Source: Bacillota bacterium
Lineage (GTDB): Bacteria > Bacillota_C > Negativicutes > Sporomusales > Sporomusaceae
DNA: 7,413 nucleotides
Assembly: GCA_023441125.1 (NCBI GenBank)
Contig: JAEZQV010000106.1
Location: forward strand, 1-7,413
Reading direction: 5' to 3'
A program made the position numbers and the translations under genes. The first letter of the stretch is position 1; every line of letters begins with the position of its first letter. A model generated the notes under the pieces. The model did not search any database and was not told the origin of the DNA. It saw only the letters and a program-made list of their open reading frames with translations. Shown one piece after another: positions 1 to 6,400 of the stretch.

Positions 1-432
1 CTGCTGCTGGCCGCCCGACAGTTCCCCAATGCGGCGGTCTCGCAGTTTTTCGGCATCCACCAGCTCCAGCATATGGCTGACTATGTGCCTGGCGCCTTTA
101 CTGTTTACAGCCCCTGGTTTGTTAGCGAGTCCCAAGGCAACGATTTCTTCTACTGTAGCAGGAAACGCTGCCGTATTCTGGGCATAATACTGCGGTACAT
201 AGCCGATAATTCCCTGCCTGGCCGCCACATTCACTTTTTGATTATTGATAAGTACCTGTCCGGTAACCGGTTCAATCAGACCGGCCATAATTTTGAGCAA
301 GGTACTCTTGCCGGCGCCGTTCGGACCTACTACAACCACAAATTCGCCTTTGGCCACGGCAAACGATACATTACTTAACACCATATCCAAATTATAGCCA
401 AAATTTATATTATTCAATGTAATTGCAGACAT
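1..432 (-). CDS. znuC: Zinc ABC transporter ATP-binding protein, partial (3' end beyond window)
   Basis: This is the cytoplasmic ATPase subunit of a metal-uptake ABC transporter that would power zinc import with the binding lipoprotein encoded upstream. The 144 visible residues hold a Walker A motif GPNGAGKST (36-44), a Q-loop glutamine in YVPQ (Q81) and the ABC signature LSGGQQQ beginning at L138. Walker B and the H-loop lie beyond the left edge, so the gene is cut by the window and not broken. The ATG at 432 follows AAGGAG by about 7 bases, and that site overlaps the stop codon of the preceding regulator gene (only 10 bases between genes), implying translational coupling. The family (ZnuC/MntB/AdcC type) is clear. 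Zinc as substrate is inferred from the adjacent His-rich ZnuA and the Fur-type regulator. Manganese or iron transport is less likely but not excluded by this subunit alone. Confidence 0.9.
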   Translation of the reverse strand, partial: MSAITLNNINFGYNLDMVLSNVSFAVAKGEFVVVVGPNGAGKSTLLKIMAGLIEPVTGQVLINNQKVNVAARQGIIGYVPQYYAQNTAAFPATVEEIVALGLANKPGAVNSKGARHIVSHMLELVDAEKLRDRRIGELSGGQQQ

Positions 433-442
433 TGCTTTCTCC

Positions 443-889
443 TTAGGAAGCCCGGCAGCAGGAGCACACGCCGAACAGCTCCAGATTATGCCGCACTAAT
501 TCGTAACCGTGCATTTTCAACATAACGATGAACTGCGGATCGATAGGACAGTACTCTATACATTGCGTCTGCCCGCATTTCACACAGACAATATGATGAT
601 GATGGCTGGTATACACCAGTTCATAGCGAACACTGTCTTTTCCCATAGCATTGATAGGCACCAATGCCCCCAAATCAACGAGCACATGCAAATTGCGGTA
701 AACAGTATCTAGACTGATATCCTGATACTGAACCTTCAGTTTTTCCCAGATTTCAAAAGCGGACAAAGCTTTCTTGGCCTCAAGCAACGCAGCGACCATC
801 GCCTGTCGCTGGGCAGTTATCCGGTAGCCTTTATCCTTTAGGCGGCTCAGTACAGCAGCCGCATTAATAGCGTTGTTGTCAGCAGCCAC
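443..889 (-). CDS. zur: Fur-family metalloregulator, probably zinc uptake regulator Zur
   Basis: A DNA-binding repressor of 148 residues, a normal length for the Fur superfamily. The N-terminal winged helix includes TAQRQAMVAAL (25-35) and the recognition helix region SLDTVYRNLHVL (59-70). The C-terminal dimerisation and metal domain has HHHHIVCVKCG (96-106). C102 and C105 pair with C142 and C145 near the C-terminus as the usual structural zinc site, and C110 and C114 are additional. Translation starts at GTG 889, 4-5 bases after AGAGGAGA. The gene sits between znuA (30-base gap) and znuC (10-base gap) in one transcription unit, which supports zinc sensing and autoregulation through the palindrome upstream of znuA. 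Fur-family membership is seen directly. Assignment to Zur over Fur, PerR or Mur rests on gene context. Confidence 0.88.
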   Translation of the reverse strand: MAADNNAINAAAVLSRLKDKGYRITAQRQAMVAALLEAKKALSAFEIWEKLKVQYQDISLDTVYRNLHVLVDLGALVPINAMGKDSVRYELVYTSHHHHIVCVKCGQTQCIEYCPIDPQFIVMLKMHGYELVRHNLELFGVCSCCRAS

Positions 890-919
890 GTTTCTCCTCT
901 CCTTTTTACTATCCTGAGC

Positions 920-1906
920 TTATTGTTCAAGAGCTATTTTTAAATTAGCCAGGTTTTCCCGCATAAGCAAAAGATAATTTTTACCTTGCTTGATTTCATC
1001 AGGCGTCAAAGCATCAACCGGGTGCAATAACAGTACCTTGGCGCCGGCTTCTTGGGCAAGTGTCTCGGCAACTTTAGGGCTTACAATGGTTTCCGCAAAT
1101 ATGTAGCTAACCTGTCTTTCCCGGCACAAATTTACGATATCGGCCATCTTTTCAGGGGTTGGCTCAGCATCCGGCGACAAACCCATAATTGCTACCTGCT
1201 CCAGGTGATAGCGTGCGGCCAGATAGCCAAAGGCGGCATGACTGGTAATGATGGTCCGTTTTTTTACATTCTGCAGGCCGCTTTGATATTCTTCATGAAG
1301 TTTTTGCAATTCACCATTGTAGCGGGCGGCATTGGCACGGTAATAGTCCGCATTTGCCGGATCGGCTGCAGCCAGCGCTGCGGCCACGTTATTCACTTCT
1401 TTTTGGGCGAGAACCGGGTCAAGCCAGACATGCGGATCAACCTCACCTTTCTCCGGCTCATCTTTTTGCTTTGCCTCATGATCATGTTTATCCTCTTCAC
1501 CGGCATGATGGTCATGGCTGTGCGGCAGCCCGGCCATTAACTCAATATTCTTGCTGATTTCTACCGCGGTGGTGCTGCCCAGCACATCTTGGGCCGTAAC
1601 TTTACCGATCCAATGCTCAAAATTAGCACCATGATAGAAAAACAACTTGGCATTTTTTACTTGAATCAAGTCTTTGGCTGACGGCTCCCATTCATGCGGT
1701 TCGGCTCCGGCCGGCACCAGCAACGCGACATCCACTTTCTCACCGCCAACTTGTTTAACAAACTCATACACCGGATAGACACTGGCCAGCACTTTTATCT
1801 TTGGCGTCGAAGCATTCTCGCTGGGAACTGCCGTGTTATGGCCACAGCCGCCCAGCCAGACAACACTAAACAACATCAGCATAAAAGAAATCAATTTGGT
1901 TTTCAT
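920..1906 (-). CDS. znuA: Zinc-binding lipoprotein of ABC transporter (cluster 9 solute-binding protein)
   Basis: The extracytoplasmic metal-capture component of a zinc importer, 328 residues from the ATG at 1906. It opens with a lipoprotein signal peptide (MKTKLISF... ) and lipobox LGGC (18-21), so Cys21 should be lipidated. Family metal ligands are visible as H71 (AEPHEWEPS), H159 (DPHVWLDP), H223 (TSHAAFGYLA) and probably D298 near the C-terminus (HPVDAL). A charged His-rich loop at 129-143 (HSHDHHAGEEDKHDH) is characteristic of zinc-type rather than manganese-type members. The frame stays open up to 1978, but those 24 extra codons would lie across the promoter and operator and would bury the signal peptide. 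The start at 1906 has AGGAG 10 bases upstream. First gene of the znuA-zur-znuC unit. Manganese or iron specificity is the main alternative. Confidence 0.92.
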   Translation of the reverse strand: MKTKLISFMLMLFSVVWLGGCGHNTAVPSENASTPKIKVLASVYPVYEFVKQVGGEKVDVALLVPAGAEPHEWEPSAKDLIQVKNAKLFFYHGANFEHWIGKVTAQDVLGSTTAVEISKNIELMAGLPHSHDHHAGEEDKHDHEAKQKDEPEKGEVDPHVWLDPVLAQKEVNNVAAALAAADPANADYYRANAARYNGELQKLHEEYQSGLQNVKKRTIITSHAAFGYLAARYHLEQVAIMGLSPDAEPTPEKMADIVNLCRERQVSYIFAETIVSPKVAETLAQEAGAKVLLLHPVDALTPDEIKQGKNYLLLMRENLANLKIALEQ

Positions 1907-1916
1907 TATCAACACG

Positions 1917-1921
1917 CTCCT
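1917..1921 (-). promoter_or_regulatory. Ribosome binding site that sets the znuA start
   Basis: AGGAG on the minus strand, 10 bases before the ATG at 1906. It supports this internal start over the upstream in-frame ATG at 1978, and the lipoprotein signal peptide then begins exactly at the N-terminus. Confidence 0.8.
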
Positions 1922-1923
1922 GA

Positions 1924-1945
1924 TTAATAGGAATATTCCTATTAA
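1924..1945. promoter_or_regulatory. Perfect 22-bp palindrome, candidate Zur/Fur-family operator
   Basis: The half-site TTAATAGGAAT is followed directly by its exact complement, giving 11+11 bp without a central spacer. It begins one base downstream of the -10 box of the znuA promoter and covers the predicted transcription start, where a bound repressor would block initiation. It is AT-rich with a GG/CC step in each arm. The shape and position fit a Fur-family operator, but the sequence is not the B. subtilis Zur box (TCGTAAT-N-ATTACGA) nor a standard Fur or PerR box. Palindrome and position are seen; binding by the encoded regulator is inferred. Confidence 0.75.
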
Positions 1946-1946
1946 A

Positions 1947-1975
1947 ATACTAGCAGTTGGCAACGGTGTTGTCAA
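1947..1975 (-). promoter_or_regulatory. Sigma-A-type promoter of the znuA-zur-znuC operon
   Basis: A perfect -35 box TTGACA (1975-1970), a 17-base spacer, and a -10 box TAGTAT (1952-1947, 4 of 6 consensus). Transcription would start near 1940, inside the palindrome, leaving a leader of about 34 bases before znuA. Confidence 0.75.
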
Positions 1976-2011
1976 CATATAGCAAACTTAAAAAGATTAT
2001 TCTTAATAAGC

Positions 2012-2042
2012 AAAAAAAAATAAGCGACACCTCTGTCGCTTA
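2012..2042 (-). terminator. Intrinsic terminator of the ABC exporter gene
   Basis: On the minus strand a 9-bp perfect stem TAAGCGACA/TGTCGCTTA (2042-2034 with 2029-2021) closes a 4-base loop and is followed by nine T residues (2020-2012). It begins 10 bases after the exporter stop codon and separates that gene from the zinc operon promoter. Confidence 0.93.
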
Positions 2043-2052
2043 CATTATTTCT

Positions 2053-3789
2053 CTAATCGCATTCCTGTATGCGCGCTGTAACCTCTCCCAGGTGAACTGC
2101 CCGGGCGTAAGCCCCGCCCTTATCCATAAGTTCCAGATGAGTACCGGTTTCCACAACCCGCCCTCTGGTCAAATAAATCACGCGGTCTGAAGCGACGATG
2201 GTAGACATGCGATGGGTAATGATAAAGGTCGTACGGCCAACACCGGCTCGCCTGATGGCCGACATCACCATTTTTTCCGTATGCGCATCCAAAGCGGCTG
2301 TCGGCTCATCCAACAGTAAAATTGCCGGTTCTGTAATAATGGCCCGGGCAATTGCGATTCGCTGCCGTTGTCCGCCGGATAAATTTCCGCCCAGTTCACC
2401 GACCATCGTGTTATAACCCTGCGGTAATTCCATAATGAAGTCGTGGGCATTGGCCAACCGGGCAGCCTGCTCGATCTGGTTCACAGTGGCGCCGGGCCGG
2501 CCATAGCGGATGTTTTCCAATATCGATGTATTAAACAAGACAGGTTCTTGCTGAATAAAGCCGATGTGTTTACGCAGTTCGCTGATTTTAAGCTCCCTAA
2601 TGTCAATACCGTCTAAAGAAACAGCGCCTTGATCCGGGTCATAAAAGCGCAAAAGCAGGTTGGCAAAGGAGGATTTGCCTGCTCCGCTGGGGCCGACGAT
2701 AGCAACAACCTCACCGGGCTGAGCCAAAATAGTAACCCGGTCCAGGACCGGCTTACCTTCAAAATAAGAAAATGACACATTTTTAAATTCAACTAACCCC
2801 TGAGCTGCCGGCATTTCCCGATAGCCATCAACCACCACGGGCGTTTGTTCATTGAGCAGGCGGTTAATACGCCCCCAGGCTACCCCGCCCAGTTTCAGAT
2901 TAGTCAGCGCCTGACTAATTTTCCGGATTGGCATCGGTACATTAATAATATAGACGAGAAAGGCAAACATGCCGCCAATACTTAGGTCACCGTTGATCAC
3001 TTCCCGGCCGCCGTACCAGACGATAATTGTCAGACCGATAGCGGCAAGAAACTCAACCAGCGGCACCAGTACAGCGCTAAGCCTTTGGGCTTTAAGCAAA
3101 TCGTTGGCAGCCTGCTGATTTTTGTCGCTAAATTTATGATACTCATAATCTTCCCGTACATAACTTTGCACGATCATAACCGACACCAGCGACTGGTGAA
3201 TAATCGAAGTTACCTTGGCCAGGGTATGTTCAACAAGGGCCCCCAGTCTGCCGATCTTATTATTAAAATAGCTGATGGCCACAATAATAAATGGCAGCGT
3301 GGCAAAGGTCACCATAGCCAGTTTCCAGTCAAAGTAAATCATAATGGCCATAATAGCCAGGAGATTCAGTGACTCGACAATTACATCAGGAATGCCGACA
3401 GTAACCGCCTGCTGAATAAATAAAAGGTCGTTAGTAAATAACGAAATAAGGTCACCGGACGGCATCCGCATGAAATAGGCATAATCCAGCGACTGCAGCT
3501 GGCCAAACATTTCCTGGCGCAGCCTGGCAAGCATTTTATTGCTGGATTTAGCCATTGTGTAGCCGTAGAAGTAGGTGAACAATCCCCGGATAAAATATAG
3601 TACCACTATGCCGGCAGTGATTAGATGCAAAAAGGCAAGATTACCGCCGGACAGAGCATCATCAATCAGAAGTTTTATTACCAGAGGGGCCGCCAAACCG
3701 GCTGCACTGGCGACAATAAAACACACTACTGCGGTAAAAGCCAGCAGCCAATATGGTACTATAAACTTGCGCCAGTAAAAACTAAACAT
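2053..3789 (-). CDS. ABC exporter, fused membrane and ATPase domains (MsbA/BmrA-like)
   Basis: A half-transporter of 578 residues, the usual length, expected to act as a dimer in the inner membrane exporting lipids or hydrophobic compounds. The type I exporter membrane domain spans about 10-300, with hydrophobic helices near 12-34, 54-74, 140-152, 156-174 and 240-284. The ATPase domain covers about 332-570 and is complete: Walker A GPSGAGKSS (366-374), Q-loop IQQEPVLF (412-419), signature LSGGQRQR (470-477), Walker B ILLLDEP with catalytic E495, and switch histidine H526. The ATG at 3789 lies 8 bases after GGGG. The gene is flanked by terminators on both sides (2012-2042 below, 3895-3927 above), so it looks monocistronic, although no convincing promoter was found in 3790-3894. 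If the host makes an outer membrane, lipid A core flipping (MsbA) is possible; multidrug export is equally open. Confidence 0.92.
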   Translation of the reverse strand: MFSFYWRKFIVPYWLLAFTAVVCFIVASAAGLAAPLVIKLLIDDALSGGNLAFLHLITAGIVVLYFIRGLFTYFYGYTMAKSSNKMLARLRQEMFGQLQSLDYAYFMRMPSGDLISLFTNDLLFIQQAVTVGIPDVIVESLNLLAIMAIMIYFDWKLAMVTFATLPFIIVAISYFNNKIGRLGALVEHTLAKVTSIIHQSLVSVMIVQSYVREDYEYHKFSDKNQQAANDLLKAQRLSAVLVPLVEFLAAIGLTIIVWYGGREVINGDLSIGGMFAFLVYIINVPMPIRKISQALTNLKLGGVAWGRINRLLNEQTPVVVDGYREMPAAQGLVEFKNVSFSYFEGKPVLDRVTILAQPGEVVAIVGPSGAGKSSFANLLLRFYDPDQGAVSLDGIDIRELKISELRKHIGFIQQEPVLFNTSILENIRYGRPGATVNQIEQAARLANAHDFIMELPQGYNTMVGELGGNLSGGQRQRIAIARAIITEPAILLLDEPTAALDAHTEKMVMSAIRRAGVGRTTFIITHRMSTIVASDRVIYLTRGRVVETGTHLELMDKGGAYARAVHLGEVTARIQECD

Positions 3790-3894
3790 AATGTTATCCC
3801 CACTATAACCAATGCTTTGCTTGACTATTTATTATGTATCAAATGCGGGTTATAAATACAACGAAATAAAATTTTCACTACTAACGCCAATAGT

Positions 3895-3927
3895 AAATAA
3901 AAATGGGAAGGCCGACAACGCCTTCCC
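3895..3927 (-). terminator. Intrinsic terminator of the NlpC/P60 gene
   Basis: On the minus strand an 8-bp perfect GC-rich stem GGGAAGGC/GCCTTCCC (3927-3920 with 3912-3905) with a 7-base loop is followed by ATTTTTATTTA. It lies 10 bases after the hydrolase stop. The plus-strand side is also T-rich (GTTTGTTTGTTTA), but there is no plus-strand gene for it to serve. Confidence 0.88.
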
Positions 3928-3937
3928 GTTTGTTTGT

Positions 3938-4606
3938 TTACATCACCCGGCGGGCGCCGACGTAGCGCGGACCCCAGTAACTACTGTTCATACTGGTAAT
4001 TGCTACACCGCTGCTGGACGTAGCGCTGATAAACTTATCATCACCAATGTAGATGCCGCTATGCGATGCTCCTGACGCATAAGTGCTGAAAAACACCAGG
4101 TCGCCAGGCTGGAGACGACTGTAAGCAACAGGTCGTCCAACTTCAAACTGTTCATCGGCTGTTCGTGGCAAGTAAACCCCGCTTTGGGAGAAAACATACC
4201 GCGTAAAACCGGAACAGTCGAAACCACTGGGGCTTGTCCCGCCAAATACATAGGGTACACCTGTGTAACGCAGAGAAGTCTGTACTACCCGCCGCACTGT
4301 AGCTGTGGAGGAATCACGACTGGCAGGAATATCCCGTCCCATCAGAGCAAGGTAAGTTTGTGCTCCGACTACGCCATCAGCCTCAAGACCGCGGGACCTT
4401 TGAAAAGTTTTAACTGCGTTAACTGTTGCGGAGCCAAAATCACCGTCCGCAGCGCCTGCATTAAAGCCAAGATTATTAAGCTGGGCTTGAATGGCAGCTA
4501 CTTCAGGTCCTTGATCACCGGCTTCGTATGTACCAGAGGCATGGCCAATAGCAGTGGTCCCTAAAAAGAGACAAAAAGCAACAAGAAACCCGAAAAACTT
4601 TTGCAA
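3938..4606 (-). CDS. Secreted cell-wall hydrolase: peptidoglycan-binding domain plus NlpC/P60 peptidase
   Basis: A predicted exported endopeptidase of 222 residues that would cut peptide stems of peptidoglycan. From the TTG start at 4606 it has a signal peptide (hydrophobic FFGFLVAFCLFLGTTAIGHA, cleavage likely after A23). A PG_binding_1 domain follows at about 26-90 (AGDQGPEVAAIQAQLNNLGF, DGDFGSATVNAVKTFQ). The NlpC/P60 domain covers about 105-222, with catalytic C131 in FDCSGF and H182 in SHSGIYIG. The third catalytic position, usually His in FIHA, is Ser194 here (KFISATSSSG). The frame runs open to an ATG at 4690, but that start lies inside the riboswitch aptamer and would bury the signal peptide. 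The TTG at 4606 has an excellent ribosome site. The gene is preceded by a cyclic di-AMP riboswitch, a known pairing for wall hydrolases, and followed by a terminator, so it forms its own unit. Confidence 0.9.
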   Translation of the reverse strand: MQKFFGFLVAFCLFLGTTAIGHASGTYEAGDQGPEVAAIQAQLNNLGFNAGAADGDFGSATVNAVKTFQRSRGLEADGVVGAQTYLALMGRDIPASRDSSTATVRRVVQTSLRYTGVPYVFGGTSPSGFDCSGFTRYVFSQSGVYLPRTADEQFEVGRPVAYSRLQPGDLVFFSTYASGASHSGIYIGDDKFISATSSSGVAITSMNSSYWGPRYVGARRVM

Positions 4607-4611
4607 TAGGA

Positions 4612-4620
4612 CTCTCCTCT
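4612..4620 (-). promoter_or_regulatory. Ribosome binding site that sets the TTG start of the NlpC/P60 gene
   Basis: AGAGGAGAG on the minus strand places AGGAG 7 bases before the TTG at 4606. It directly abuts the 3' edge of the cyclic di-AMP aptamer, so its accessibility could respond to ligand binding. Confidence 0.8.
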
Positions 4621-4746
4621 CACCGGCCTCCGAGGTTAGCTGACGGGTTAGGGTTGCAGGCACCCTACTTGAAAAGCCAGCGCTAATCAAGTTTCACCCC
4701 ATAAATTGGTTCCCCCGTACCTGAGCTGGATTCGGCTTTCTACAAC
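4621..4746 (-). promoter_or_regulatory. Cyclic di-AMP riboswitch (ydaO/yuaA class)
   Basis: On the minus strand the conserved blocks of the ydaO motif appear in order: GCCGAATCC (4735-4727), GGTACGGGGGAACCAAT (4721-4705), GGGGTGAA (4700-4693), and ACCCGTCAGCTAACCTCG (4648-4631) followed by GAGGC. Internal pairings can be drawn: ACTTGA (4692-4687) with TCAAGT (4672-4667), and AGGGT (4666-4662) with ACCCT (4654-4650). The family senses cyclic di-AMP, normally lowers expression on binding, and commonly precedes peptidoglycan hydrolase genes, exactly as here. A weak promoter candidate lies just upstream (TTGAAC 4777-4772, TATAGG 4756-4751, 15-base spacer). Exact aptamer ends are approximate. Confidence 0.93.
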
Positions 4747-4836
4747 GCTCCCTATATCTATTCGTCTAAAAGTTCAAAATTCCTGCCCAAAGTCGCATTT
4801 TTTTTACATTTATTAGGCCGGCAGGGAAATTGTTGG

Positions 4837-5796
4837 TTACTCTTTCTCCTTTGCCGCCTGTTGTCCCAGTTCATCCCGCAACCAGTAGAGCGGCCGCTGC
4901 TTTACCTCTTCAAAAATCCGACCGACATATTCCCCGATAACACCTATGCCGGCCAATTGCATGCCGCCCAGCAGGAGTATACTGGCGGTAATTGTCGCCC
5001 AACCGGGTACTGCTTCTTCGGTAAAAAGTTTGATATAGAGAACATGAAGGGTCAGGATAATACTGCCAAACCCCATAGCAATACCGATATAAAAGGCAAA
5101 TCTAAGCGGCGTTTTCGAGTACGCCGTAATACCGTCCAGGGCAAAATGCAGCATTCTTTTTAAGGAAAATTTCGATTGTCCGGCAAAACGCTTGGGAGCG
5201 ACAAATTCGATATAGGTCTGCCGGTAGCCGATCGCGCTGATCATGCCCCGGATAAACCGGGCCCGTTCCCGGAAACGCCGGAAACTGGCAACCACTTGCT
5301 TATCGAGTAATCTAAAATCGGAGCCGCCTTCCGTAACTTTTATATTGGAGACGGCATTCATCAGTTTGTAGAACATCCCGGAAGTAAAGCTTTTGAACCA
5401 GGATACGCCTTCCGTATTAATTCTCACCGTCTGGACGACCTGAAAGCCGTCCTGCCATTTGGCAATTAACTGCGGCAGCAGCTCCGGCGGGTGCTGCATA
5501 TCTCCGTCCATGGTAATTACAGCATCGCCGTTGGCGTAGTCCAAGCCGCATGTCAACGCAACCTGATGGCCAAAGTTGCGCGCCAAAATCAAGGCTCTTA
5601 CCCTGTCATCCGCATTTGTCAGTCGCTCTAATATCAGCGGTGTTGCATCACCGGAGCCATCGTCAACAAAAATTATTTCAAAAGTATATGGCTCTTTTTC
5701 CATATACTTTATAACTTCCTGATAAAAATTATCAATATTGTCCTGTTCATTAAACACCGGGACAACAATAGAAATTACTTTTTCCTGTAACTGCAT
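4837..5796 (-). CDS. Family 2 glycosyltransferase, membrane-anchored (GtrB/ArnC/DPM1-like)
   Basis: An enzyme of 319 residues predicted to transfer a sugar from a nucleotide donor onto a polyprenyl phosphate at the cytoplasmic face of the membrane. The GT-A catalytic domain covers about 6-225: VVPVFNEQDN (11-20), VDDGS (44-48), the acidic metal-binding MDGDMQHPPE (96-105) and GGSDFRLLD (157-165). Two transmembrane helices follow (about 232-256 and 268-292), then the family tail EYVGRIFEEVKQRPLYWL (289-306). This domain order is that of GtrB-type bactoprenol glucosyltransferases and of ArnC. The ATG at 5796 has GGGAGG (5812-5807) 10 bases upstream, and a good promoter lies at 5853-5826. No flippase or O-antigen gene is adjacent, so the sugar and the final target (wall polymer, lipopolysaccharide or glycoprotein) cannot be read from this window. 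No clear terminator was found in 4797-4836. Confidence 0.9.
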   Translation of the reverse strand: MQLQEKVISIVVPVFNEQDNIDNFYQEVIKYMEKEPYTFEIIFVDDGSGDATPLILERLTNADDRVRALILARNFGHQVALTCGLDYANGDAVITMDGDMQHPPELLPQLIAKWQDGFQVVQTVRINTEGVSWFKSFTSGMFYKLMNAVSNIKVTEGGSDFRLLDKQVVASFRRFRERARFIRGMISAIGYRQTYIEFVAPKRFAGQSKFSLKRMLHFALDGITAYSKTPLRFAFYIGIAMGFGSIILTLHVLYIKLFTEEAVPGWATITASILLLGGMQLAGIGVIGEYVGRIFEEVKQRPLYWLRDELGQQAAKEKE

Positions 5797-5825
5797 ACCA
5801 TTTCCGCCTCCCTTGTCACCACTAT

Positions 5826-5853
5826 ATTATACATCGCCGCTCCATGAATGCAA
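5826..5853 (-). promoter_or_regulatory. Promoter of the glycosyltransferase gene
   Basis: A perfect -10 box TATAAT (5831-5826) lies 16 bases after TTGCAT (5853-5848), a partial -35. Transcription would start near 5819, leaving a leader of about 23 bases that contains the GGGAGG ribosome site. The rest of the gap up to the hairpin at 5958 shows no gene. Confidence 0.6.
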
Positions 5854-5957
5854 TTCCACTTCGACACAAATAAACAAAAATTTTCACTTATTATCAGGGC
5901 TTGGCCGCACCGCAGAAAAAGGTATTTAATGATAGCATTCACATCTGTGAGTAAATT

Positions 5958-5993
5958 AATAGCCTGCTTTGCCAACAGGCAAAGCAGGCTATT
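5958..5993 (-). terminator. Long perfect hairpin, probable terminator of the aroH unit
   Basis: A 16-bp perfect stem AATAGCCTGCTTTGCC (5958-5973) and its complement (5978-5993) enclose a 4-base loop. It begins 12 bases after the aroH stop. The minus-strand tail is only moderately T-rich (TATTAATTTAC), so termination is probable but less certain than for the other two terminators. The plus-strand tail (GGGACTTTTC) is poorer. Confidence 0.7.
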
Positions 5994-6005
5994 GGGACTT
6001 TTCAG

Positions 6006-6359
6006 TCAGATATCCTGGCGTAAACATACGGCATCATGCAAGTATATATGCCGAATGCTGTGCTGGTCTGTATCGGTATTCCAAAGCAGCAGCACCCGGA
6101 TACAAAGTGGCAGCGCATCGGGACATTCTATTTCCTGCGTACCAAACAAAGGCACCTCGGTCCAGCCCAGCTTTCTTGCGCCGGCCGCCGGAAAAGCCGC
6201 ATTAAGATCAGGGGTTGAACTAAATATTGCTGCGCCAATATCTTTTGTATTCATTTTGTTTTCCTGAACGATTGCCGCAAGCAATTCGGCCACCCGTTCA
6301 AAAATTTCGTCACGATTGTTTGCTGTAACAGTTGTTGCGCCACGGACACCACGCAGCAT
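6006..6359 (-). CDS. aroH: Monofunctional chorismate mutase, AroH class
   Basis: Converts chorismate to prephenate, the branch step toward phenylalanine and tyrosine, as a cytoplasmic trimer. The 117 residues align by eye with B. subtilis AroH from end to end: MLRGVRGATTV at the start, SSTPDLNAAFPAAGARKLGW (47-66), QEIECPDALPLCIRV (75-89) and IRHIYLHDAVCLRQD (102-116). Residues matching the known active site are R6, R62, E76, R88 and Y106. The position of the active-site Cys75 of the B. subtilis enzyme appears to be Gly73. The frame is open upstream to 6539, but that extension overlaps the preceding gene. The ATG at 6359 begins the conserved family N-terminus and has GGGAG 10 bases upstream. 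It follows the cysteine-rich gene by 67 bases and may be co-transcribed or use its own promoter. Its link to the hydrogenase gene is unclear. Confidence 0.92.
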   Translation of the reverse strand: MLRGVRGATTVTANNRDEIFERVAELLAAIVQENKMNTKDIGAAIFSSTPDLNAAFPAAGARKLGWTEVPLFGTQEIECPDALPLCIRVLLLWNTDTDQHSIRHIYLHDAVCLRQDI

Positions 6360-6400
6360 ATAGTAACCACTCCCAGACAGAAATTCAGCGATAAATCCTA

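Noticed and set aside
73..378. Plus-strand open frame of 101 codons
   Set aside because: It is antisense to znuC, whose Walker A, Q-loop and signature motifs are unmistakable.
595..606. Short ATGATGATG tandem run
   Set aside because: It simply encodes the HHHH stretch of the Fur-family protein on the other strand.
1052..1540. Plus-strand open frame of 162 codons
   Set aside because: Antisense shadow of znuA. It has no recognisable domain, and the sense strand encodes a complete conserved protein.
3790..3894. Promoter for the ABC exporter (TTGATA or TATAGT elements)
   Set aside because: The boxes cannot be paired at a proper spacing, and TATAGT lies too close to the ribosome site to serve as a -10 box.
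4184..4564. Plus-strand open frame of 126 codons
   Set aside because: Antisense to the NlpC/P60 gene, no family features.
5775..5975. Minus-strand open frame of 66 codons overlapping the glycosyltransferase start
   Set aside because: It covers the hairpin, the TATAAT promoter and the glycosyltransferase ribosome site, and shows no domain.
5848..6267. Plus-strand open frame of 139 codons across the 5958-5993 hairpin
   Set aside because: It runs through the glycosyltransferase promoter, a strong hairpin and the antisense of aroH; the composition is not protein-like.
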